Source: Symsagittifera roscoffensis | Taxonomy: Eukaryota; Xenacoelomorpha; Acoela; Convolutidae | Direction: 5' to 3' | NCBI RefSeq assembly: GCF_963678635.1 | Contig: NC_087065.1 | Coordinates: 27,425,254 to 27,489,253, forward strand | DNA length: 64,000 nt | Shown here: positions 34,729 to 45,157 of the stretch, piece by piece | Numbering within the stretch: position 1 is the stretch's first letter | How the letters are laid out: each line of letters starts with the position of its first letter | Made by a program: the position numbers and the translations under genes | Notes under the pieces: model-generated | What the model saw: the letters and a program-made list of their open reading frames with translations, nothing else | What the model was told of the DNA's origin: nothing | Databases searched by the model: none

Positions 34729-35685
34729 TTATCCTGGTCCACAAAGGTAACGGTTTTCTTTTGCGTATCGTTCCCCTGTTCTTTCCGACCGTATGAAATA
34801 GTGGGGTTTTGAGGATACTAGCTGCTGAACTATTGTCCTACAATCCCTCTCGTTTTCTTTGTGTTGTCGTCTGGACGGTATGATCTTCACCTTCTCACCG
34901 AATGTCAGTGATGCCAATGCTGCTGCCCACTCGGTCACTTCTCTCTCTAACAACCCACCCAGCATCCGCATCACCTGCGGTATGACCTGTACCGTTTTAT
35001 CCAATAATGAGAGGCTGTTAATGTTCATGCGAGAGAGTTCCTGCTGGACCAGGTTTGAGCGCAGCAACAGATCCAAGGGCACCGGGTCCTTCTTGGATAG
35101 GATCTTTATCTCAGCTGCTTTCTCTACAGGTAACTCAGGATGTCCGGAAATTGGATGTCCAGACTTGTCCAACCATCTCGTTAAGGGAAGCGCTTCATAA
35201 TATTCTTTGTCCAGAAACGCGAATCCTTCCTTTATTTCTGCCTGATTGGCTTGCTTCTGTTCCAATGTTTCATAGAACTCGGTTTTCTTGCTGAGGTTGT
35301 CAGCATTCTGCTGTTTGTCTCGCATCCTGTGCTCGACTATCATGTGGTAGCCATCTAATCTCACTATCCACCTACCAATATAACACTGATCCATCGAGTA
35401 TGTCTTCAACCAGGATAACGCCCTGTTGTCCACGCGTAACTTAAAGGGAGCGCTCCCCAAGTATGCGCGGTACTTTTCCACAAATGTGACTACTGCAATC
35501 ATTTCTGCTTCTGGTGCACTATATTTCATCTCAGTGTCACTTAACACCTTACTGCCAGATGCAATGGGACGGAGAACGGTTCTCCCATTCCATTCCTGCT
35601 CCTGATGCTGTATTCCCCAGATGGCTACTACTGATGCGTCTGTATCAAGAACATACATGACTTTTTCAGTATGCAGGCCTAGCAC
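34729..35685 (-). pseudogene. RNase H and downstream linker
   Basis: 318-aa open frame. RNase H residues: YVLDTDAS (D), EAEMIAVV (E), LRVDNRALSW (D) and QNADNLSKK (D), the D-E-D-D set of Ty3-type RNase H, which removes RNA from the RNA-DNA hybrid. After about residue 140 comes a linker (EALPLTRWLDKSGHPISGHPELP). The start of the domain is broken just upstream at about 35730, so this is a fragment of pol. Confidence 0.8.
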
Positions 35686-35805
35686 TGGCGCTTCGCACAG
35701 CTCCCGCTTTTTGTTCTCAAAGGCCGTTTAAGTTTTATCGCTCCATTCGAACTTCTTTCCTTTGTTGCGCATCAGTTACTGCATCGGATACAACTTGTCT
35801 GCATA

Positions 35806-36144
35806 TCATTTTTTGAACTCACGGTAATAGTTGGCAAACCCTAGGAAGCTCATGAGCTGTGTGTCCGTTCTGGGAGCCTTCCATGTCAACACAGCTTCTA
35901 CTGCTTCCGGGTCCGGCCTCACACCATGCCTGTCCGCCATTCTTCCTAGGTACTTGATCCAATCCCTAAGGATTTCACATTTCGATGGTTTGCATTTCAA
36001 GCCTGCTCCTTTCATGCATCCAAAGACCTCATCGAGCCATTCAATGTGGTCTTCCAGGGTCGGTGGTGCTCTGACTACGTCATCCACGTTATACATCACA
36101 AGATTCCCGTTCTTCTTTGTCAATCTGGTCAAAGCCTGAGCCAT
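35806..36144 (-). pseudogene. Reverse transcriptase fragment with dead active site
   Basis: 112-aa frame. The catalytic box reads NVDD (36079-36090) where the plus copy has YVDD: the codon AAC replaces TAC. Downstream is the conserved SKCEI...YLGRMADRHG and LGFANYYREF of the RT thumb. Upstream RT fingers and the LDL aspartate are missing because about 1.2 kb is deleted at about 36171-36178. Confidence 0.8.
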
Positions 36145-36178
36145 CAGTCTTTGAAAAGTGGCCGTTGCGTTGGTCCAT

Positions 36179-36345
36179 GTGGAGGACCGTTATTGCAGCC
36201 AGTCGGAATTAGATCTTTCCTCGTGAAGCCCATTCTTTCCCAAGTTTTTATCGGCATCACTCTCACTACGGCTCCTGTGTCCAGAAGCCCTGTAACTCCG
36301 ATTTTCTTTCGGTTGGTGTCAAACAGATGTGCAGTGCGTACTACG
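36179..36345 (-). pseudogene. Aspartic protease remnant (DTGA)
   Basis: Minus-strand reading around 36345-36200 gives KKIGVTGLLDTGAVV, with the catalytic D-T-G-A at 36270-36281, typical of retroelement aspartic proteases that cut Gag-Pol. The C-terminal half, including the LGRDF flap strand seen in the plus copy, is in the deletion that starts at about 36178. Confidence 0.75.
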
Positions 36346-36557
36346 TGTTGTGTACTGCGTCTTGTGTACTGCGTCTTGCTCCATCATGGCGTCATGGCAT
36401 ATCCTGCGGACTTTGAGTTCCTCTTCACTCAAATTGATCTGCCCTATCTGGTCACTGTCTGTTGTTACATATGTCCTAGTGTAGATACTGATTCCATCTA
36501 CGTTCAGCATCACTTGATACGGTCCATAGACTTCCACGTAGCGCCCATGAAGCTTTT

Positions 36558-37478
36558 TTATGCGAGCGCCACCCGTATTAGTAGTGCTCGCACAACTCTT
36601 AACTCAGTGCGTGGCTCCACCTGCCTCAGATAATCTGCATATGTGTCCAAATGCATCAAGGTGAACTCTGATGGTTCACTCAGTTTTCTGATTACCTGGT
36701 GTCCCGCTACCGAGATTATTGACTGTATTTTGCTTCCTTGTGGCACCAACCTCTGACCGGAGATCACATTAAGTTTCATGCTCAAACTGCTTGGTGTTTT
36801 AGTCTCTTCGACCTCCGTTGCTTCGAAGGTATTCAGTTGCTCCTGTAGTTTCTCATTCTCCAGTTCGAGCTTCACTTTTCGCTCGATCTCTTTCGTTACC
36901 AATTCCTGCTGCACTCTATTTAGAGCATCCCTCGCGGCTGCCCTATAATCAATCTTGAAGTCGTCCGCCGCAGTCACCGGTTCCGGTTCACTTGTCTCTT
37001 CTGTTACCGCTTGCATTTTCTTCGTTGCCAGCTCTTGTGGTTTTTCTTTTGTGCGCGCCTCCGCTTCACTCAACAGGCGAGCCTTGCTGGTTTTCACTCC
37101 TGATAAAGCTTCCTCATGCCCTGGATGCTTGATGTCTGCCATTGCATCCCAGAATTGCGGACAATCTGATTTAAAATGACCTTCCAAGTTGCAAAAGAAA
37201 CGCCTCGGGCCGAATTTTGCAATTACTCCTCTCATGAAATCCTCATGGTCAATTTCTGACGCATCTTCGTCCTCGAGGCTAAAGCCTATTGCTTTCGTGC
37301 CCTGTTTGTAAGTTGGGCATGCTGACACATGATGGTCCGTTGAACCGCAATTTGCGCAAGAGCTGCTCTTGTCCATATCATCCCTTGGTTTGCACCAGTT
37401 GTTCCCTTGGTTTGCTGGTCCGTTGTTAAAATTGCCGTAATTGTTCTTGTAATATCCAGATCTCGATGGAGGCTTCAA
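36558..37478 (-). pseudogene. Gag nucleocapsid region with zinc knuckle
   Basis: 306-aa open frame. CCHC knuckle CANCGSTDHHVSAC (C-x2-C-x4-H-x4-C) is the RNA-binding motif of Gag. A second knuckle-like RRFFCNLEGHFKSDC lacks its first Cys (Arg in both copies). A coiled-coil-like Glu/Lys/Gln-rich stretch (RVQQELVTKEIE...KLQEQLNTFEA) follows, then an end with TELRVVRALL. Frameshifts isolate it from capsid. Confidence 0.75.
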
Positions 37479-37990
37479 TAAAAGATATTCTTTTGACTTA
37501 GCTCAACTCCTCTGGTTTTGGCGCATTGGTTGATAGTGGTGTGTAATGTGTTGCTAACATTGTTCGAAGTTCATCATTCTTCCCACCATCGATGAATTTT
37601 GAGGCTACTGCCAGGTTCATCCTAATGTTCGACTCGTCTGGTTGGCCGCGCCTTCTTCGCATCTCCAAATCGTTTAGAAAATTGTCTATCGTCTCATCTT
37701 CTCGTTACCTCCGTTTCCCGAACCGCATCATTACCTGCTGCCCCTGCACCCCTGATCCAAAATGATTTAACAAGATTTCAAAGATTTTCTCAGCTGTGTC
37801 CCGCTGGTACTGGTTTTTGGCCATCACACAGCTGTAGCATCTCTTGAATGCCCCGCCTGAGTGTCATCGCCCCCTGATAAGGGTTCTGTAATTGGAACTT
37901 CCCTTCTGTCCGATTCACTTGGATTGTTTCTTCCTTGGCTCGCATGACTCATTTCTGGGCTTGCATGACCCCTGATCCTGGAACCACCTC
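37479..37990 (-). pseudogene. Gag capsid region, deleted and frameshifted
   Basis: On the minus strand this aligns to the capsid region 49640-50140 of the plus copy (DTAEKIFEILLN, QVMMRFGKR-type, DETIDNFL), but is frameshifted and lacks about 200-250 bp near 37830-37880. That removes the first capsid helices, so no capsid could form. Confidence 0.6.
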
Positions 37991-38548
37991 TCACAGTCGC
38001 ATGTGTGCCTTTCGTCGGTCGTTTGTTCGAGGTCTGTCTTTTGCCAGTTGAACTTCCTCTGATATTTGGTCCCCATGTTCTCTTATCCCCTGTGGCATAG
38101 CCTGCTGAGCTGCCCCTACCTCTAGTGGATGCATATGTCCTCCTCCTTTGTTGGTCATCAAAGTTCCCCTCGGCTCCCTGCTGGGACCTCCCAAGTTCGG
38201 TTCCACTTCCACTTCTCTTGGTTCACTCCTGCTGCCTAGTAGACCGTCCAACTTGTCCATGATAGCCTGAGTTCGCCTCTCCATCATCGCATCTATCTTT
38301 GTGTCAAGAGTCCCAAGAGTCTGCTCTTGTTGAGTTCTCAACTTCTCCATGTCGTCTCTTAACCGTAACTCCCTTTGTTCCGCTTCTGTTGTCATTCGCG
38401 ACAAGTTCTTCGCCAAGTGTTCATCCGTTATTTCCTTTAAGCATTTTTCGCTTCTACCAACTTTTTGTCTGTTGCGGTTTATTTCTTCCCGCAGACTTTC
38501 TTTTTCAACGTAGACTACTCTCTCTAGTTCACTCATTCTTATGGACAT
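37991..38548 (-). pseudogene. Gag coiled-coil region
   Basis: 185-aa frame, Glu/Arg/Lys-rich with heptad-like leucines (LERVVYVEKESLREEINRN and LREEINRN...LRDDMEKLRTQQEQTLGTLDTKID), followed by Gly/Pro/Arg-rich sequence. It aligns to 48800-49370 of the plus copy. Role in Gag assembly is inferred from place only. Confidence 0.65.
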
Positions 38549-38762
38549 CTGTTAATTTTGCTCTCCTATACTGCCCACTATGTTATTCAAGGCTTCTTCA
38601 ATTGATGCTCCGTTATCTACTAGTGGCGTCATAAGTGGCGGTGTCACCCTGTCGATCCGAGGTAGCTTGGCGCTGGTGGAGATTCGGGCTTTGATTCTCT
38701 GCCTCGACGTCTTTTCATTATCCACCTCTGGATCCGCCGATGCGTTGCTTAGCCCTGTGTTT

Positions 38763-39458
38763 CTATTCTCCCCAGTTCGTCATACTCACAAAGTCTCTTG
38801 ACTGGCCTGATGTGTTTGGGGTTTTGCTTATTTTCCTCACTACACCAAATTGGTCCATGGTACCAGTCCCTCTGTCGGTGTATGCTTCATTCTCCTGAGT
38901 CGAACTATTGAGGTTGACTCGAGATCCGAAGTCAGCTTGCCCTTCATCGTCCTCTTCTTCTTCCTGGGATTCACCTTCATCGCTTGTACCCAAACCCATT
39001 TCTTCACCCTTTCTGAAAACGATGAGGATGTTGCCTGTTTTTCCGTCACGCCTGGCATCATGGTGTTGTCTGTGGGAGATCTTCTAGTTGCCACAATTTC
39101 ACTAGAGATGTCGGACAGTTCCGACATCTTCTCTCGGTCCAGTGTCCCGGTAGAAGTGGCAAAATCTTGGCCTTGTTCTACCAGAGTAGATTCACTCGCC
39201 AGCCTTCTGTTTCCTCTCCCCTCCGGTCCATGTAATTCCTGATTCTCATCCATGGCTTGGTCCGGATGGACCTCCACTTCTAGCATTGCTTTTCGCTCTT
39301 CTGAGGACTTTTGATTCCTGGTCTCAACCATTCTGCCTGAAACCGTCTCCCCCTTGTCGGTCCACAAAAGCGTCGGTCATTGCTCTTCTCTGTTTCTCAG
39401 GTATGAATTTCCTGGAGCTATCACCTAGTTTAGGTATCCTTGATTTGTCTAGACTCAT
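38763..39458 (-). pseudogene. Gag N-terminus
   Basis: ATG at 39458-39456 (MSLDKSRIPKLG...), matching the plus copy (MSLDKSRIPKRG). A roughly 20-bp gap after FVDR shifts the frame near 39365, and the protein continues in the frame 39367-38840 and then another, 38999-38763. The residues are polar and acidic, with no known domain. Confidence 0.65.
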
Positions 39459-42244
39459 TTTCAATTTACCAATTCTTACTGCCTATAAACTCAATTCGAT
39501 TGCTAGTGTCCTTTTGATCTGACTACTAAAAATAATAACACAACACAATAAATTCCAAAAGTTTCTATTAAATAGTGACCACGAATCCTTGTATGTTATC
39601 ACGGTACAGCGTAAATACAATTTATTCACAATAATCGATTATTAGTTGTAAGAGGTGAAGCTAGCACAGTATGACGATATCAGTCTATTTAAAAGATAGT
39701 GTACTCACTACCCAATCAAGCACAAATATTATTGATTTAAAACCAGAAATAACAAATTAAGAATATTTCTATGAAAAACGTATGTGTTTTGTACGTTTAG
39801 TTGGTCGCAGTACAGTAGTCGAACTTGTATATAAAGAAAGAGCTTTCTCTGCTTGGTGGTGCACCAAACAGACAAAACTTGAAGGCAGTAATTTTCTCCA
39901 GTGGGCGTCTATTGCACCCACCGAGTCCTGTGTTACCTATCTGCCTTCGGATGGCCCGAGCTAGAGCTACTAAAATCCTCAGGGCAATCACTTTTCTCAA
40001 AAAATGTTTTGGATTTCGATCCACACCAATGAGTTACGCACTCTTTTTCAAATTAGACTTAGTGTTGCGAATGTCCGAGTTTAGACCTGTTTTGTTTTGG
40101 TCTGGTTTTTTTTTTACAAAAGGCAAGTTACCAGTGCAGTCACTGGTTCCCAGCCTATCTCTTAATAACCTAATACCCTTAAGTACTTTCTATTCTGTTG
40201 TCTTCTTAAGTTTTGACAAAATAATATCTCTCCGGATTGACAACAATCGGACCCCTCCGGATTGGCAAAATTGGGACCCTCCGGATTGACGAAAATCGGA
40301 CCCCTCCGGATTGGTAAAATTGCGACCCCTCCGGATTGTGACCCCTCCGGGTTTGTAAAGATAGCTTCTCAGAGGCTTTCTTAATTTCCAACCGATACCC
40401 TTCCGGATAAGTTCTCCGATACTATTAACCTGTTTGAATCAACTAGGAAAGGTGTGTCGTCCTCCCCAAGATCCTTCCGGATTGGAGTTAAGCCTCTTAT
40501 TCGACGATTCACCCTAACGGTGAAGGGTCTTATCACTAGCCTAATTTCGGCTCGACTAATGTTTTCTTGCGCCTTTAGCCTTCCCTTTTCTTCTAGAACA
40601 GCTTAGAATTGCCTTATTTAACCGTTACTACCTTTTGGTAGGGATGTAAGGGCTTTTCAATTTTTTTTTATAAAACGTGAAGGGTCTACCTTCCCGAATT
40701 GGTGAATTTGCTAAAAACAATCCTAAAAAACTTTTACGTTTCTTTTTTTGAATAATTGATCTTTCTATAAGTAAGCTCAGCTAATTTCTGATCTAATGGT
40801 ACCAAGATCAACTGGATTTGTCTATTAGTTCCAAAGTTATTAACCAAAACGTCTTTTTTTTCTAAAGTCAAAAAATTCCTCTCTTATAGGTTCCGCCTAA
40901 CTTTTCTCGCAATTCTGTTCTATTTGACCTAAAAATTATTGATCCGCGCTCAAAAGGCCTATACTCTTCTAGTTCAATGCAAAAAACCCGATCTAAAACG
41001 CTCTAGATGAAAAAATTTGCGAAAAACTCTGTAACCCGGAAGGTTATCGGCAAACGAGTTTTAAAACCTGTCGATTCACTAGTGGACGTTGTCCGAACAA
41101 CAATTTTTACTGTCCTAACTCAAAAATTTCAAAAATTTTTTTTTTTTTGTGTTCTGTTTTTTCAAAAATCACGAAAATGCGGTTTTTGGTACCCAAATAT
41201 TTCCAACCACTTCTGAACTAAACTCAACCGGTTCTACCTATTATACTAGTACAGTTACGATGTGAATCACTAATTTAGCGCTTTTGTCTAAAATATCGAT
41301 ATCTTAAAAATCGCGATTTGTGGGGGGATCAAAATATCGCTATTTTGACCCTAAAACCGGTCTGCTTAGTGTGATTTTTACTGAAAAACGGTATAGGAGT
41401 ATTAATAAAGGCTGTATAAATAATAATACTAGTGATTCTATGCCCCTCCGGGCTTGTTTAATCTCCCAATTAAGGTGCTTAACTCGGAAGTTTGCAGTTC
41501 GGTGAAGGGTCACTACAGTGCAGCACTGTCGAGTCCCCCACAGATTACTATCTTATTTTTTGTACCAAAAGGGATACAAAACTTGTTAACGATACCCAAC
41601 AGTGCTCCTTGTACTGCTTGCGGGATCAGTCTTCTCCCAAGATCCCTCCGGATTGAGCGCAAAACAGCAGACCCTTCTGGATTGAGCGCAAATTAGCATG
41701 AACGTGCTTAAATACTCAAACAACCCTACGGTACAAGCCTCACAAACGGGCTACAAAATGATCGTAACAATGCTGACAGATATAAATACCTGTAACAACA
41801 ATATATCTATCAACAACAAACGGGAGGGTCGGATCACATCTTGTCTGGGGGGATGATTTCTACTGATTTTTTTTACTTTTGTACTGTTTTTGGTTTTTTC
41901 GGTTAGTTTTTTATGTTTTTTGTTCTTCTTGGGTACTATACTACTTTTTGTTTGCTTTCTTATATATTTTTAAGTGGTTTTGATCACAAACCTCTTAGGG
42001 AACGAGGGGACAGCCGATCCACCCACCCTTCCTGGAACGTGAATTTTCGGTCTTAACTAGGTTAAAAAGCTATTCACGGTAATCCGGAAAGCTTCCGCGT
42101 TGCGAGCGACCCTTCCGCCCCGGCGGTTAGGGCCTACTAAGGGCGTTATTATGAGCATCAGCTCGGCGCGGAGTGCTCGTTAACGGTTCTGCCAGTCATG
42201 GTGTTAAAAACGAATAACACCCAGGAGCGACATAAAAACATCTA
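39459..42244 (-). other. 5' leader of the giant element (2.8 kb, mostly untranslated)
   Basis: It runs from the LTR edge to the gag ATG and is homologous to 45158-47865. No long conserved coding frame, but a short sense frame (40024-39797) and an antisense frame (39825-40289) keep similarity in both copies. It holds a G-rich tandem repeat (40228-40351), a palindrome CAAAATATCGCTATTTTG near 41334, and many scattered TCCGGA motifs. Likely to hold the packaging signal; inferred. Confidence 0.6.
40228..40351 (-). repeat. G-rich tandem repeat in the leader (6 copies)
   Basis: On the minus strand about six copies of CAATCCGGAGGGGTC with 10-20-bp AT-rich spacers (plus-strand ACCCCTCCGGATTG). The same repeat is expanded to about nine copies at 46857-47095. 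Copy number differs between elements. Confidence 0.75.
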
Positions 42245-43147
42245 CGTAACATTCGCCCGGAAGTACATATCGACGGAAAATAAAGCTATGCTATAAAACG
42301 ACTGCCCAGCGTCTGAACCAAAACTCTACATGCTTTTCTTCGTCTCTACCAAAGCCAGTTATTTTGGTGATCTTTTCAACATCGGGTCGACAAAAACGTT
42401 ACTGTTCTCCGGCGTCGACCAGAACGCCCAAATTAACTTATTTACATGCAAAATTAGTGAGCTCATGGCTGGGTCTCAGTATCCACAGACCACGAGGTCA
42501 TTCCTAAAAATAGAGTTACTACTATTTGTTATATTACTATTGTTTTTGTTCAGTAGATAAGAATCATCATCTCCATCGAAGATGGATCAACCCTTTCCCT
42601 TAACTCCTAGCTTCACATCGTCAGAAATTGAAGTCAGATGTTAAATAAATTTAATTCAGGACATAATCGGGAAGCTCAAATTTTGTATAAAATGGATTAA
42701 GTTCAAGTTCCGAGACCCCTCCGGATTCCTGAATCCGGGGAAATAACACCCTTATTTCCTCTCCGGAAGGCTGGATTCTACCCTTCACTGTTAGCGTGAA
42801 TGGCCTTGCAACGATTGTAGCAACACAATCGTTGCAACTCGGAGCGATCTCTGCTAACACTCTGTCATATTTTCGTTTTTCTCTCAATTATCGTAGTGGT
42901 TTTCGCCACTTCTGTCGTTGTTCTGTTTTTATACTGGATTTCTTCCAAAATGGCCGTTTTTGATGTTTCTCAGAAGTGTGACGTCACAATTCGAATTTTT
43001 AAAATATAAGAATTTCCGAATCCTTAAGCCTTCACAATTTGTCGAATAGTCTGAATAACACTGTTAATCTTCTCAAACTGCCAATTCGGAAGGTTAGCTG
43101 CTAGCCCTTCGTAACTGTCTTTTTGTCAATTCTGGTCGAATGTCACA
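42245..43147 (-). mobile_element. 5' LTR of the minus-strand giant element
   Basis: 903 bp. In element sense it begins TGTGACATTCGACCAG (43147 downward) and ends CCGGGCGAATGTTAC at 42246, with the terminal CA changed to CG. Ends are short inverted repeats (ACATTCGACC / GGGCGAATGT). Homologous to 21025-21800, 44291-45157 and 14740-15656. It should carry the promoter and polyadenylation site; I see no certain TATA box. Beyond 43147 LINE sequence begins. Confidence 0.85.
42806..42837 (-). promoter_or_regulatory. LTR hairpin, 13-bp stem (minus-copy 5' LTR)
   Basis: TTGCAACGATTGT / ACAATCGTTGCAA, 13 bp without mismatch, loop of 6. Homologous hairpins in three other LTRs. Its pairs change together between copies. 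RNA-level role is inferred. Confidence 0.75.
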
Positions 43148-44290
43148 ATTTTATTTTAGGCCCTTTCTTTCGTGTTAAAACTGACCAAGAGGTTGGTGAA
43201 ACTTCGCGCTCTCCTTTTGAAAGCATTCTTCCGTCAGAGTAACCTTTCCGTTTGTTATTTTCGTTATTTAAATTGTCTTTTTTTCCTTTGCAGAGTAAGA
43301 ATGAAAATCTACAGCCTGATTGATGAGAAACTCATCCTTTTTTTTCATCGCTTGGAGTTGCTGCACTGTTTGTTTTAGATTCATTAACCATAGCTGTAGA
43401 TGGTGTTTCGACATTCTTTCCTTCGACATTTTGGCTGCCAGTACAACACTTATCGCTTGCTGTTTCGTCATCGTTTTTCTCGTCGCTGGCATTATTGGAG
43501 CTTGGTTTTTGTGGGGACTGATTTTTGGGATTATTGGTTTTTTGGTTTCCTATGTTGCACCAATCATCGTGATGACCTTTTTCTTGGCGTCAGAAGATCT
43601 TGGAGTTTTGACATTCATGTAGTGAAGGTTTGTGAAACGAGATTTCTGCACCTTCCCACAATTTAAATCTATCCATAATCGATTTGTAAGACCAGTCCGT
43701 CAGCTTTTTCTCTTGTTCTTCGTTTTGTGTTTTAACTTCTAAAATTGCTCTTCCTGTATAAACATACTGACCCGTTCAGTTACGATACAGGTCTCACGTT
43801 GGAATGTAGGGCTATGAATTATGTCCTCCGGTAATTGGAGAAACAATTTCGCCTCGATATCGTTGCATAAATAAGGCAAATTCGACAATTTGATTTTGAA
43901 TAATTTCGGGTAAATGTTCTTGGGTCTTTGAGACATTGGAAAGCATCCCATGGGGAATAGCGTCCTGTTAAGTAGAATGATTCCTTCGCTTTTGATGCTA
44001 GTAATAAATTGCTCTGCTTAGGGAAAACAATAACTGTCAAGTTTGCGGTCACCTATTGTCAGAGTTATTGTTTTAGAGTTAATACTGAGCAGGGAGTTAA
44101 CACTGAAAATTTAGTCCCCAAATTTTTGTGGTTTTTTATTTATTCAAAACGTACATGTCTGAATCGAAATTACGACTCAAAAACTTGCAGACAAATTAAT
44201 TTAAAACTGTTTAATTAGTGTTAGAGGTTAAAAGTATGCTAATCATAATAGTAATTTAGAGGTCAACTGTGATTGGCTAATTTTGTGATA
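43148..44290 (-). pseudogene. LINE frame X/M2 fragment between the two giant elements
   Basis: Matches 10200-11100 in order. Frame 43951-43739 has SQRPKNIYP, NLPYLCND and LPEDIIH, the frame X landmarks. Frame 43492-43268 is Lys/Gln-rich and helical (MPATRKTMTKQQ..., LKQTVQQLQAMKK). In intact copies this region lies directly upstream of the endonuclease-like piece, which here is at 20465-20740, so the giant element probably split one LINE. Plus-strand hydrophobic frames at 43320-43622 are antisense. Confidence 0.6.
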
Positions 44291-45157
44291 TGTGACATTC
44301 GACCAGAATGGACCAAAACGCAGACGCAGCAATTTCGAGTTTTTAGCAGCGAACCTTCCGAATTGGCGGTTTCGAAGGAATAAGAGCGTTATTCGAACGA
44401 TTGGACAAATCGTGAAGGCTGAAGGATTCGGAAATTCCTAAATTTTAAAAATTCGAATTGTTGACGTGAAATAAACACAACAACATTAGTTGCGATAGCG
44501 ATAACGACGAGCATTGTGATTGGAAAACAACAACAAATTGCAGAAGTAGCAGAGACCGTTCCGAGTTGCAACTATTGTGTCGCTACAATAGTTGCAAGGC
44601 CGTTGCGAAAAACGGTGAAGGGTGGAAGACAGCCTTCCGGAGGGAAGATAAGGGTCTTATTTCCCCGGATTCAAGAATCCGGAGGGGTCTCGGGACTGGA
44701 AATTATATCATTTTATACAAACTTGTAGCTTCTCTATTATGTCCTGAATTGAATTTAATTAACATCTGAATTCATTTTGCTAGGATGAGAAGCTAGGAGT
44801 TGGGGGAAAGGGTTGATCCATCTTCGATGGAGATGATGATTTTTATCTACTGAGCAAAAAACAATAATATTTCATTATATAGTAGTAGCCCTGTTTTTAG
44901 GAGTGACCTCGTGGTCTGGGGATACTGAGACCCAGCCATGAGCTCACTATTTCTGCATGTAATCTAGTTAATTTGAGTGTTTTGACCGAAGCCGAAAGCA
45001 GTAACGTTTTGTCGACCCGATGTTAGAAAGACCACCAAAAGAACTGGATTTGGTAGAGACGGTGAAAAACATGTAAAGCTCTGTTTATACGTTGGCCAGT
45101 CGTCTTAGGACCTAGCTTTATTTTCCGTCGATATGTATCTTCCGGGCGAATGTTACA
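44291..45157 (+). mobile_element. 5' LTR of the plus-strand giant element
   Basis: 867 bp, starting TGTGACATTCGACCAG and ending CCGGGCGAATGTTACA, with intact TG...CA ends. It heads the plus-strand copy: leader at 45158, gag at 47866. It faces away from the LTR at 42245-43147 with 1.1 kb of LINE between. It includes the hairpin 44566-44597, a second small hairpin (TCCATC TTC GATGGA near 44818) and TCCGGA motifs near 44635 and 44690. Confidence 0.85.
44566..44597 (+). promoter_or_regulatory. LTR hairpin, 13-bp stem (plus-copy 5' LTR)
   Basis: TTGCAACTATTGT / ACAATAGTTGCAA with loop GTCGCT. Compared with the minus copy a G-C pair has become T-A, so both sides changed together. Confidence 0.75.

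Larger units (their letters stand above)
21025..43147 (-). mobile_element. Giant gypsy-like LTR retroelement, minus-strand copy (about 22.1 kb)
   Basis: Homologous LTRs in the same orientation bound this stretch: 42245-43147 (5') and about 21025-21800 (3'). Inside, on the minus strand, come a leader, gag, protease, RT, RNase H, linker, integrase, an acidic/macro-like protein and an 8.8-kb second coding block with an SGNH domain. The pol order PR-RT-RH-IN and the integrase GPF module place it in Ty3/gypsy. At about 22 kb it is several times longer than an ordinary gypsy element (commonly 5-10 kb). It is dead: it has many stops and frameshifts and deletions in capsid and RT. The LTRs differ by roughly a tenth of positions by eye, plus a 115-bp gap in the 3' LTR, so it is old. 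No clear target duplication. Confidence 0.85.

Noticed and set aside
40228-40351. CRISPR array
   Set aside because: Repeat units are short and imperfect, spacers are irregular and AT-rich, no cas genes, and the DNA is eukaryotic.
42245-43147. Non-autonomous DNA transposon of about 0.9 kb with terminal inverted repeats (also 14740, 21025, 44291)
   Set aside because: The ends are the short inverted repeats of LTRs (TG...CA). Two copies lie in the same orientation at the two ends of the gag-pol element and a third heads the other copy, so these are LTRs.
43320-43622. Plus-strand hydrophobic membrane protein (also 2564-2749)
   Set aside because: It lies antisense to the LINE M2 module; the hydrophobic residues come from reading a Lys/Gln-rich minus-strand sequence backwards, and the frame is not kept in other copies.
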